From an uncultured Bacteroidota bacterium (lineage in GTDB: Bacteria; Bacteroidota; Bacteroidia; Chitinophagales; Chitinophagaceae): a stretch of 6,506 nt of DNA. A model generated the notes under the pieces. The model had not been told where the DNA came from. It worked only from the letters and a program-made list of their open reading frames with translations, and made no database searches. The DNA lies in assembly GCA_903912435.1 (NCBI GenBank), contig CAIWHI010000410.1:1-6506 (forward strand), in the 5' to 3' direction. The translations under genes and the position numbers were made by a program. This document shows positions 1-6,311 of the stretch, one piece after another. The first letter of the stretch is position 1; each line of letters opens with the position of its first letter.

Positions 1-1494
1 GCCAAGGCTGAAATTAAAGCCATTTATGTCCAGTTTGGATATGGTTATTTGGGTTTCTTCGTAGGTTTTTATACTTAGTTCAACATTTATATTTTGCTGT
101 TGGGCAATAGTAAATTCATTGATTCCAAATAATACCTTTCCCTCGCTTTCACCCATACCCAGCACATAGGCTTTTGCATTTAGCGGCAGGGGTATTTGGC
201 CATTTTTGGTGTAGAAGAAGTACACATCACTATCCGCAGATTTTATTCCTTCCAGCAATATTTTTTCATTGGGCAAGGCAAGGTAAATTGTGGCACCTGA
301 TTTATATTGTCCTATTATGCGTACAAACAGAGCTCTGTCTTCAAAACCCGGCAGTCCTTTTGTAAGAATATCTATATTATACCACCCGAAGGTTTCAATC
401 TTGAACTGGTAATAAACACAATCTGGTCTTTCATATTCTTCTGAGGCATCCATGTTTTCTCCCAGGGCTATCTGTGTTTTAGTAGGTGTGATTTGTGGTA
501 GAATATTTTCCTGGATATTTACATAAACTACGGCCTTCCCATTATCAGCTATCAGGTCTATTTTCCTTATGCTATCATCATAGTTTTTTGTGGTTAACTG
601 TTGAGCTTTTTGTATAAAATTTTCCTTTGCTTTATTCAATTGAGTTAAACGTTCACTTCGTACTTTTTTGATGGAATCATAAACCCTGCAGCTATCATAG
701 CTTTTTTTATAATCACGAACAGTTGATGGGTCTATAAAGCTGCTGGTGTCATTAATAAATTGGAACAGGCTATCATATTCTTCATGGCTTAGATTTGGGA
801 ATACAGGGTGTTGCATTTTTCCCCATTGTTCGTTTAGACACCGTGTGTATCTGTCGTGGTGAAGCAATGCAGGCCAATCTGTAATAAACATACCCATCCA
901 GGCCGGGTCTCGGTTTTGGGGAATATGTGCCAGCGCCGGCCCTGTTGCGTCTTTATCAATTTTGTGACATGATGCACAATTTCTTTGAAAAACACCAGCA
1001 CCGCCTGTAAGGCCTAATGCCTTATTTGTATTGTCGAGATCGGTAGGTGAAATCCAGTCCAACGAACTATCTGCTCTATAATTACCTTTAAACAGTTTCA
1101 TTCCCTTTTTCCTGAATTTGGTAGGGATGGAAATGGTAATTTTATTGGTGATGCTTACATCCCCAACTACTTCAGGGAAGATTTCTATCATACCACCACT
1201 ACTCAGTGGCTGGTCACCTGTTTTGGTGATTAGGTGGCCATTAATCATATCAGATATATTGAATGCCTGCCTGATACGTATTTTGGCAATATTGCCTGTT
1301 TTGCACTTAAGGCTATTGGCAGGGATATCTATAATTGCACCTTCCTTAGTGACTATTACCGTATCTCGGTTGGTATTTATAGAGAAATATTCTTTAGGCA
1401 GATTGTTGGTTGTTGCTGGATTTATTGATTTTCTAATGCATGCCATTATCAAGCCAAAGCATAACAGGACAAGAATAATGCGGGTTTTTGCCAT
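1..1494 (-). CDS. Cytochrome c domain lipoprotein, C-terminus cut by window edge
   Basis: Reading leftward from an ATG at 1494, the frame stays open for 498 codons and runs off at base 1. Residues 1-19 form a lipoprotein signal peptide: M-A-K-T-R, a hydrophobic core, then I-M-A-C with C19 as the lipidated cysteine. Residues ~34-125 look like a beta-rich domain common in Bacteroidota surface proteins (GAIIDIPANSL, then LSSGGMIEIFP around 97-107). A c-type haem site CASCH lies at 173-177. M227, in KMQHPVFPNLSHEEYDSLF, is the likely sixth haem ligand, spaced as in class I cytochrome c. Residues ~260-310 are charged and probably helical. The rest, including FGWYNID at 369-375, is unrecognised. 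Expected location is membrane-anchored on the periplasmic side; no surface-export acidic tag follows C19. Haem binding is well supported, but an electron partner or substrate cannot be named. It is divergent from the protease unit. Confidence 0.88.
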   Translation of the reverse strand, partial: MAKTRIILVLLCFGLIMACIRKSINPATTNNLPKEYFSINTNRDTVIVTKEGAIIDIPANSLKCKTGNIAKIRIRQAFNISDMINGHLITKTGDQPLSSGGMIEIFPEVVGDVSITNKITISIPTKFRKKGMKLFKGNYRADSSLDWISPTDLDNTNKALGLTGGAGVFQRNCASCHKIDKDATGPALAHIPQNRDPAWMGMFITDWPALLHHDRYTRCLNEQWGKMQHPVFPNLSHEEYDSLFQFINDTSSFIDPSTVRDYKKSYDSCRVYDSIKKVRSERLTQLNKAKENFIQKAQQLTTKNYDDSIRKIDLIADNGKAVVYVNIQENILPQITPTKTQIALGENMDASEEYERPDCVYYQFKIETFGWYNIDILTKGLPGFEDRALFVRIIGQYKSGATIYLALPNEKILLEGIKSADSDVYFFYTKNGQIPLPLNAKAYVLGMGESEGKVLFGINEFTIAQQQNINVELSIKTYEETQITISKLDINGFNFSLG

Positions 1495-1809
1495 AAAATA
1501 TCTGTTTACAATTTATGCTAAAATTTGAAATAGGTAACCCGTTGTTTGAGTAAATATTTTTGTTTAGTTGCATCATAGCATATCGTTAGTGTTTAATATG
1601 TAGAACTGCTATTGATCTTAACAAATTATTAAAGTCATAAAAACTTATAAAATCTGTCTGGCTTATTTATCAAATAGCCTACAAAATCTAAGCATCAATT
1701 CGCTATAATCTCCTTTGGTATTGTAAAACAATGAATTTGCTAATGTTTAATTATTTTCTTCAAAATATTTTATATAAATTAAATATGTAGTATTTAATAA
1801 AAATTGCAT

Positions 1810-1825
1810 ACCGTTAAACAACGGT
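1810..1825. promoter_or_regulatory. Inverted repeat A, possible operator
   Basis: A perfect 6-bp inverted repeat, ACCGTT-aaac-AACGGT, stands in otherwise AT-rich DNA about 185 bp upstream of the inhibitor start. It shares its core (CGTT-N4-AACG) and 4-base spacer with a second repeat whose centre lies 45 bp downstream. Paired sites of this form suggest binding of a dimeric regulator. A role in control of the inhibitor-protease unit is inference; no regulator gene is present in the window. Confidence 0.35.
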
Positions 1826-1854
1826 TATAAATATAGCTAAATCAAGGTAAATAA

Positions 1855-1870
1855 AGCGTTGATTAACGCT
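1855..1870. promoter_or_regulatory. Inverted repeat B, possible operator
   Basis: A perfect 6-bp inverted repeat, AGCGTT-gatt-AACGCT, has the same architecture as the repeat at 1810-1825 and differs from it by one symmetric base change per arm. It lies just upstream of the TAGGTTTG box at 1893-1900, where a repressor or activator site would be expected. Either repeat could instead be a small RNA hairpin, but neither is followed by a T run, so they are not intrinsic terminators. Confidence 0.35.
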
Positions 1871-1892
1871 CAGTTACATCTGGTATCGGTAG

Positions 1893-1900
1893 TAGGTTTG
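1893..1900 (+). promoter_or_regulatory. Candidate Bacteroidota -7 promoter box for inhibitor-protease unit
   Basis: TAGGTTTG matches the Bacteroidota -7 consensus TAnnTTTG at every fixed position. It would place the transcript start near 1906 and leave a leader of about 100 bases before the inhibitor ATG. A good -33 TTTG element at the usual 19-23 base spacing is missing: the nearest TTG (1859-1861) is 31 bases away. The assignment is therefore weak, and the missing -33 element would fit a promoter that needs an activator. Confidence 0.3.
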
Positions 1901-2008
1901 TATCATTAATTAGGAAAGCAAAAGCCTTGAATTGAATAGGTGATTAATAAGCGGTTAGGATAAATTTAATACTACTCTTTTTTATGAGGAGTTTTTAAAA
2001 TAAACAAA

Positions 2009-2329
2009 ATGGGCCACATAACAATAACTAATACAGATAGCAATAAGACCATCGACTGCATGGTAGGGCAGGATGTAAGGATAGCACTTACAGAAAACCC
2101 AACTACAGGATACAAGTGGACTTATGAGGTAGAAGGGGGAGAAGTCATTCTGGTAAGTGATAATTATAATCTACCCCAGGATGCAGCCATAGGGGGTGAA
2201 GGAACTAGGGCTTTTCTATTTAAAATTTCAAGCAAGGGTCTGTTGCAAATAAATTTCAAATTATGCAGGGCATGGGAAAAAAACACAACGGGGATTAAAA
2301 ATTTCTCTGTAAACCTAAATACAAAATAA
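2009..2329 (+). CDS. Chagasin-type (I42) cysteine-protease inhibitor
   Basis: This 106-residue protein has the three loops by which chagasin-family inhibitors fill the active-site cleft of papain-like proteases, in the right order: NPTTGYKW at 30-37, a Gly-rich loop GGEGT at 62-66 (family GxGG), and RAWE at 87-90 (family RPWE, with Pro replaced by Ala). Its length is that of a single bare inhibitor domain. The ATG is secure: an in-frame TGA at 1985-1987 leaves no room for an upstream extension or signal peptide, so the protein as encoded is cytoplasmic unless exported by a non-classical route. The start has an A-rich leader; the AGGAG at 1987-1991 is too far upstream to be a normal ribosome site. 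It lies 51 bp before a papain-type protease gene, its probable target and operon partner. Family is confident; target is inference. Confidence 0.88.
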   Translation: MGHITITNTDSNKTIDCMVGQDVRIALTENPTTGYKWTYEVEGGEVILVSDNYNLPQDAAIGGEGTRAFLFKISSKGLLQINFKLCRAWEKNTTGIKNFSVNLNTK

Positions 2330-2380
2330 CAAGTTATTTGAGTACAATTCATATTTCTTAACTATTAAAACAAACAAAAA

Positions 2381-3304
2381 ATGAGTATCAATTTGAAAGA
2401 TTTACAAGCAAGTCTTGTAACAGCAAAAGCAACCTGGCAAGCAGCCGCAAATGATATGACTGCATTAGCCCCAGGAGTAGCAGCATCGAGATTAGGTTTT
2501 TCACCAGCCCCTGGTGATAAAACTCTTGCCCAGCATGAGGCTACAGCAACTGCCAATTTACAGGTGCATCTGGCTGCTTTGGCAGTAAAGACACTAACAG
2601 TTATTCCAATATCAAAGGATTGGCGTAATGTAGGTGGCCGTAATTTCATCACTCCTGTAAAAGACCAGGGAGCATGTGGATCATGCGTTGCATTTGGCAC
2701 AAATGCAGCTATTGATGCTACAATGCGAATTGTTACCGGCATTGCGGTAAATGATCCTAATGGCCATATTGTACCAGATTTATCTGAAGCACAGATGTTC
2801 TATTGCGGTGGTGCGGCACAGGGCCGTAATTGTGGCAATGGCTGGTGGCCAACCGGACCAAATGGCTCTTTTGAATATGCAAAGGTTCATGGTTTGGCAC
2901 CAGAAAGCTGTTTCCCTTATACGGCAGGCAATCAGCCATGCAAACCATGCGCAAACCAGGCTAATTTATTGACGCATATCAGTGCATATCACGTTTTGAC
3001 TAATGCTACTGATATGAAGACCTGGTTGGCTCAGAGAGGCCCGTTGGAAACTTGTTTCACCGTTTATAGTGATTTCTACTCTTATTCCAGTGGGGTTTAC
3101 CATCATGTATCAGGAACCTTAGAAGGAGGCCATTGCGTATGCGTTATTGGTTATAATGATACACTTAAGGCATGGTTGTGCAAGAATAGCTGGGGTACAA
3201 CATGGGGTATCGGCGGTTATTTCTGGATTGGCTATGGCCAGTGCGGTATCGATAGCCAAATGGTAGCTGTTGACGGATTTTCTAATATCAATCTGGTTCC
3301 ATAA
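2381..3304 (+). CDS. Papain-type (C1A) cysteine protease
   Basis: This is a 307-residue peptidase. Residues 1-75 are an Ala/Thr-rich leader with no ERFNIN-like propeptide pattern; the papain fold spans ~76-300. The catalytic set is complete: Q96 of the oxyanion hole and nucleophile C102 in KDQGACGSCVAFG, H251 in GGHCVCVIGY, and N269 in KNSWGTTWG. Papain disulfides map to likely pairs C99-C151 and C142-C187, and there are 12 cysteines in all. Oddities: the Trp that normally follows the catalytic Cys is V103, and His is followed by Cys rather than Ala. The start is fixed by an in-frame TAA at 2366-2368, so no signal peptide is possible, although the Cys-rich domain looks like an oxidised extracytoplasmic enzyme. 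There is no T9SS-type C-terminal sorting domain. It follows the inhibitor gene by 51 bp with a near-identical A-rich leader, and a strong terminator lies 24 bp after it. Substrate is unknown. Confidence 0.92.
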   Translation: MSINLKDLQASLVTAKATWQAAANDMTALAPGVAASRLGFSPAPGDKTLAQHEATATANLQVHLAALAVKTLTVIPISKDWRNVGGRNFITPVKDQGACGSCVAFGTNAAIDATMRIVTGIAVNDPNGHIVPDLSEAQMFYCGGAAQGRNCGNGWWPTGPNGSFEYAKVHGLAPESCFPYTAGNQPCKPCANQANLLTHISAYHVLTNATDMKTWLAQRGPLETCFTVYSDFYSYSSGVYHHVSGTLEGGHCVCVIGYNDTLKAWLCKNSWGTTWGIGGYFWIGYGQCGIDSQMVAVDGFSNINLVP

Positions 3305-3328
3305 TTTTATTACTAAGTCATATATTAC

Positions 3329-3363
3329 AGGCTGCTCCTTAATCGGGGCAGCCTTATTTTTTT
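3329..3363 (+). terminator. Intrinsic terminator of the inhibitor-protease unit
   Basis: A 10-bp GC-rich stem (3329-3338 with 3345-3354, one T-G wobble) has a 6-base loop, TTAATC. It is followed within two bases by seven consecutive Ts (3357-3363). It begins 24 bp after the protease stop codon and separates this unit from the glycosyltransferase gene. Confidence 0.9.
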
Positions 3364-3484
3364 GGTGTAAACTTGTTATCAGCATTCATTCGGGACTTCG
3401 TTTACTAAAAACCACAAATTTTATTTTACCTTTAAAAATTCATCTAAAACTATTTTTTTCCTTTACCGCATTGTATTTTGCAAC

Positions 3485-5569
3485 ATGGCACAGAAAATAA
3501 ATAACCAACCTGCGAATAATAATAGCAGGCAAGCACAAAACCCTGCCTCAAAGAACAAACCGCAGACTACCGGTCAGGTACGTTCCCAGGCAGGTTCAGG
3601 AAATGCCGTAACTACAGGTAAGGCTGGTTTTCTAGACCAGTATGGCAAGTTGATAATTCCATTGGTTATAGGGGTGCTTACCTTTTTGAGCCTTAAAACT
3701 ATCATAAATAATAAGCTTACCAACTGGGACGACCTGGGCTATATTATCACCAATCCGCTCATAAAAGATAGTTCGGCAGATGGTATTAAACGCATACTAG
3801 GGTTTTATGGCCTGCAACAGGCCTGTGTGATGGGTAACTACCATCCCTTTACCATATTACTCTATATGTTTGAATACAGCTACCAGGGGTTGGAACCGAT
3901 GATTTACCATCTGGATAGTCTATTGCTTCATATGCTGTGTACTATTGCCGTATATTATTTCACCAAGGTTTTTACAGGGCGCACGGTTGCTGCAACTATT
4001 ACTGCTTTATTGTTTGGCTTACACCCAATGCATGTAGAATCGGTAGCATGGGGAGCTGGGCGTAAGGATGTATTATACGGCTTGTTTTATGTGCTTTCCT
4101 GCACCACTTATATCAAATACATTCGTGCTGAAAGTAAGGATAAGGCCAAATGGTATATAGCCGGCGTCCTATTATTTGCGCTTTCTTTATTGGCCAAGTC
4201 GGTGGCGGTAACACTGCCTGTTACCTTGTTCCTGTTCGATTATTTCGAGGGGAGGGAACTGTTTAATGCAGATGCCAACGGGAAGAAAACGCCAAACATT
4301 ATGTTGGTGGTTGAAAAAATACCTCATTTCGGGCTTTCTCTATTGTTTGGTTTATTGTCCATTTGGGCGCAAAAAGACATTGGAGCCCTTGCCTCGCTGG
4401 ATGCTAATTTTAATGTTTTAGAGCGTGCCGCCCTGGGTTGCTATGCGCTTACTAACTACCTGTGGAAGGTGGTTATACCTACTGGTCTATGTAACTTCTA
4501 CCCTTATCCATTAAAAATAGGTGATGCCTTACCTGTAATGTATTATAGCTATTTGGCTATAGTAATTGGGCTTCTTTTCGTATTGTGGAAATTTGGCCGC
4601 AAAAATAAGGTGGTGCTATTTGGAGTAGGCTTTTTCCTCATCAATATTGTACTCCTACTCCAGTTCCTGCCAGTGGGAGGGGCAATTATGAGCGACCGTT
4701 ATGGCTATATTCCTTACCTGGGATTATTCCTGATGGCAGGGTGGTTTGTATCTGATTTTTTTACTGATCCGGCCAAAGAAGGTACCGGCAAAATGGTATT
4801 TGGGGCTGTTGTTGCCTATTGCCTGATATTAGGGTATGCTACTAATGAGCGGGCAAAGGTTTGGTATGATTCTATAACCATGTGGAAAGATGATGCCGAA
4901 AAACACCCTGATGGGCCTGTGGCTTATTTCTACCTTGGGCAGGAGTATTTTACCCGTTATGAGGCATCAACCAATCCTAATGAAAAGAAGATGCTGGGCG
5001 ACTCTAGCCTGTACTTCTTTAATATGTCTATGGCACGCAAGCCCGACTATATTAATCCACTCATCTGTATTGGTGAATTGCAGCGCAATTATGGCCTGAT
5101 AGATGATGCCAAGGCTACCTATTACAAGGCGATGAAGATTAGCAAAACCAACGAAAGTGTATACCTGGGACTGGGTGTGGTATTCAGCATCAAGCACCAG
5201 TTCGACAGTGCCAATATTTGTTTTAAAGAGGGGATAAGGCTCAAGGCTTACTTCCCTGAGGGGCATAGTAACTATGCCAATTACCTGGATATAGTAGGCA
5301 AGGTTGACTCATCACTGATAGAATATGCCTACTCCATCAATCAGAATCCTGATGCGGTAATACCCTACCTAAACCGGGCACGCATATTTATGCGCCTCAA
5401 AAGATGGGATGAAGCCATTAAGGATTATGACCATGCGATTATTTTGAAGCCAGAAAGCGGTGAAAGTTATTACCTGTGTGGCCGTTGTTATGCATCTAAG
5501 GGGGATAATAAACGTGCCAATAGCGATACTGAAAAGGCCAAATCGCTGGGTTATGCACCGAAACAATAA
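3485..5569 (+). CDS. TMTC-like GT-C membrane glycosyltransferase with C-terminal TPRs
   Basis: This 694-residue protein has three parts. Residues 1-46 are Asn/Gln/Ser-rich and probably disordered in the cytoplasm. Residues ~55-452 hold about 11-12 hydrophobic segments with GT-C signatures: NWDD at 80-83 in the first external loop (the acidic pair is the expected catalytic or metal site), NYHPF at 118-122, HPMHVESVAW at 180-189, RKD at 193-195 and SDRYGYIPYLG at 403-413. Residues ~475-690 form about five to six TPR units, for example NRARIFMRLKRWDEAIKDY at 630-648. This layout matches TMTC-type protein O-mannosyltransferases, which use a lipid-linked sugar on the far side of the inner membrane. 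Whether the bacterial form glycosylates proteins, and with which sugar, is unknown. It lies 121 bp after the terminator, so it has its own promoter; TACCTTTA at 3427-3434 is a weak candidate box. No Shine-Dalgarno site is visible. Confidence 0.85.
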   Translation: MAQKINNQPANNNSRQAQNPASKNKPQTTGQVRSQAGSGNAVTTGKAGFLDQYGKLIIPLVIGVLTFLSLKTIINNKLTNWDDLGYIITNPLIKDSSADGIKRILGFYGLQQACVMGNYHPFTILLYMFEYSYQGLEPMIYHLDSLLLHMLCTIAVYYFTKVFTGRTVAATITALLFGLHPMHVESVAWGAGRKDVLYGLFYVLSCTTYIKYIRAESKDKAKWYIAGVLLFALSLLAKSVAVTLPVTLFLFDYFEGRELFNADANGKKTPNIMLVVEKIPHFGLSLLFGLLSIWAQKDIGALASLDANFNVLERAALGCYALTNYLWKVVIPTGLCNFYPYPLKIGDALPVMYYSYLAIVIGLLFVLWKFGRKNKVVLFGVGFFLINIVLLLQFLPVGGAIMSDRYGYIPYLGLFLMAGWFVSDFFTDPAKEGTGKMVFGAVVAYCLILGYATNERAKVWYDSITMWKDDAEKHPDGPVAYFYLGQEYFTRYEASTNPNEKKMLGDSSLYFFNMSMARKPDYINPLICIGELQRNYGLIDDAKATYYKAMKISKTNESVYLGLGVVFSIKHQFDSANICFKEGIRLKAYFPEGHSNYANYLDIVGKVDSSLIEYAYSINQNPDAVIPYLNRARIFMRLKRWDEAIKDYDHAIILKPESGESYYLCGRCYASKGDNKRANSDTEKAKSLGYAPKQ

Positions 5570-5611
5570 TGGTTAATGGTTAGTGGTTAATGGTAAATGA
5601 TTAGTGGTTAA
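5570..5611 (+). repeat. Heptanucleotide tandem repeat, six imperfect units of TGGTTAA
   Basis: Directly after the glycosyltransferase stop, 42 bases divide exactly into six 7-mers: TGGTTAA, TGGTTAG, TGGTTAA, TGGTAAA, TGATTAG, TGGTTAA. It ends 9 bases before the ATG of the next gene and makes up most of the 51-bp gap. Copy-number change would alter the spacing ahead of that start codon but would not shift its frame, because the ATG lies outside the array. Confidence 0.85.
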
Positions 5612-5620
5612 TTGGGGATT

Positions 5621-6247
5621 ATGCGCGGGTTAATTTCTTTATTAATTATTGCCCTATTGCAGGTGCTAAATTTGCCTTTAGCTCAGGCACAAACCTGCTT
5701 GCATACTAAGCTATCCACCCAATATAATTTTGAAACGAAAATTAAGTGGTTTAGGCATCCGGATTCACGTGATACTGCACTGATATCTGTGCGCATAATT
5801 GATAAGGCCAATAAAAAGGAACGTCATAAAATTCAATTACAAGCAGGTTATTTGTTAAGTGCGGATTTTAGTGATTGTAAATCGGACAGGTCGTATACTA
5901 CTAATTGGAAAACAAAGGGGCAAATTGTAGATAATGAATTTGGAGATTTGGTGGTGGCAGATTTGAATTTTGATTCATTGGAAGACCTTGCGATAAAATG
6001 CGAGTCGGGTGGGAACGGGGGTGCGGAGTATGCCTATTATATCCAGGATAAGAAAGGTCATTTCTATCGTGATAGTTTTCTGACCTATGAAATGGGCTAT
6101 TTCCCACACATTATTAATAAAAAGAAGCGCAATTTGGTGACCTATGTACACGCCAATGCCCGCCAATTTGGAGTGCATACTTATCACCTGTCGGCCAAAA
6201 CCAATAAGTGGAAACAGGTTAGTCACAGGTTTGAGGATGCGAGGTGA
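5621..6247 (+). CDS. Small exported protein with DxNxDxxxD motif, XAC2610-like or FG-GAP-like
   Basis: I chose the ATG at 5621 (208 residues) over the in-frame TTG at 5612, because it gives a clean Sec signal peptide: M-R-G, a hydrophobic stretch, then LAQA with cleavage expected after A23. The mature protein is about 185 residues. Residues ~108-135 contain VVADLNFDSLEDLAI, whose D114, N116, D118 and D122 have the spacing of a calcium-binding loop as in FG-GAP/VCBS-type repeats. A Gly-rich stretch (ESGGNGG) and aromatic beta-strand segments (EYAYYIQD, HFYRDSFLTYEMGYF) follow. This order resembles the XAC2610-related group of bacterial exported proteins, whose function I do not know. The gene starts 51 bp after the glycosyltransferase stop on the same strand, so co-transcription is plausible. 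No enzyme motif is seen. Confidence 0.78.
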   Translation: MRGLISLLIIALLQVLNLPLAQAQTCLHTKLSTQYNFETKIKWFRHPDSRDTALISVRIIDKANKKERHKIQLQAGYLLSADFSDCKSDRSYTTNWKTKGQIVDNEFGDLVVADLNFDSLEDLAIKCESGGNGGAEYAYYIQDKKGHFYRDSFLTYEMGYFPHIINKKKRNLVTYVHANARQFGVHTYHLSAKTNKWKQVSHRFEDAR

Positions 6248-6264
6248 TTATTAGTTGTTAGGAT

Positions 6265-6295
6265 TTAAGGCTTCATTTCTATCATGTGGCCTTAA
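6265..6295. repeat. Short inverted repeat after the exported-protein gene
   Basis: A perfect 7-bp inverted repeat, TTAAGGC and GCCTTAA, is separated by 17 bases and begins 18 bp past the stop codon. It sits where a terminator would be, but the loop is long and no T run follows on either strand, so it is at best a weak termination or mRNA-end signal. Confidence 0.3.
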
Positions 6296-6311
6296 CATCG
6301 CTGACTCTGCG

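Larger units (their letters stand above)
1495..2008. other. AT-rich divergent intergenic region without a gene
   Basis: This 514-bp spacer separates the leftward lipoprotein gene from the rightward inhibitor gene and should hold both promoters. I see no credible reading frame, tRNA-like fold or T-tailed terminator in it. Positions ~1740-1810 are extremely AT-rich, as upstream activating DNA often is. A 9-base direct repeat, AATATGTAG, occurs at 1595-1603 and 1782-1790. Two related inverted repeats and one promoter-like box are listed separately. Confidence 0.75.

Noticed and set aside
174..365. Plus-strand open frame of 63 codons near the left edge
   Set aside because: It is antisense to the C-terminal part of the same lipoprotein gene, with no start context or recognisable content.
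1118..1528. Plus-strand open frame of 136 codons
   Set aside because: It lies antisense to the signal peptide and first domains of the lipoprotein gene, whose frame has recognisable motifs throughout; this one has none.
1740..1870. AT-rich stretch with palindromes as a replication origin
   Set aside because: No DnaA-box clusters or iterons are seen, and the flanking genes are not replication genes.
2365..2742. Minus-strand open frame of 125 codons
   Set aside because: It is antisense to the protease N-terminus, including its catalytic Cys region, and its residues follow from the Ala-rich sense codons.
5612..5620. TTG start giving a 211-residue form of the exported protein
   Set aside because: The ATG three codons later gives a compact basic N-terminus for the signal peptide, and TTG starts are uncommon when an ATG is this close.
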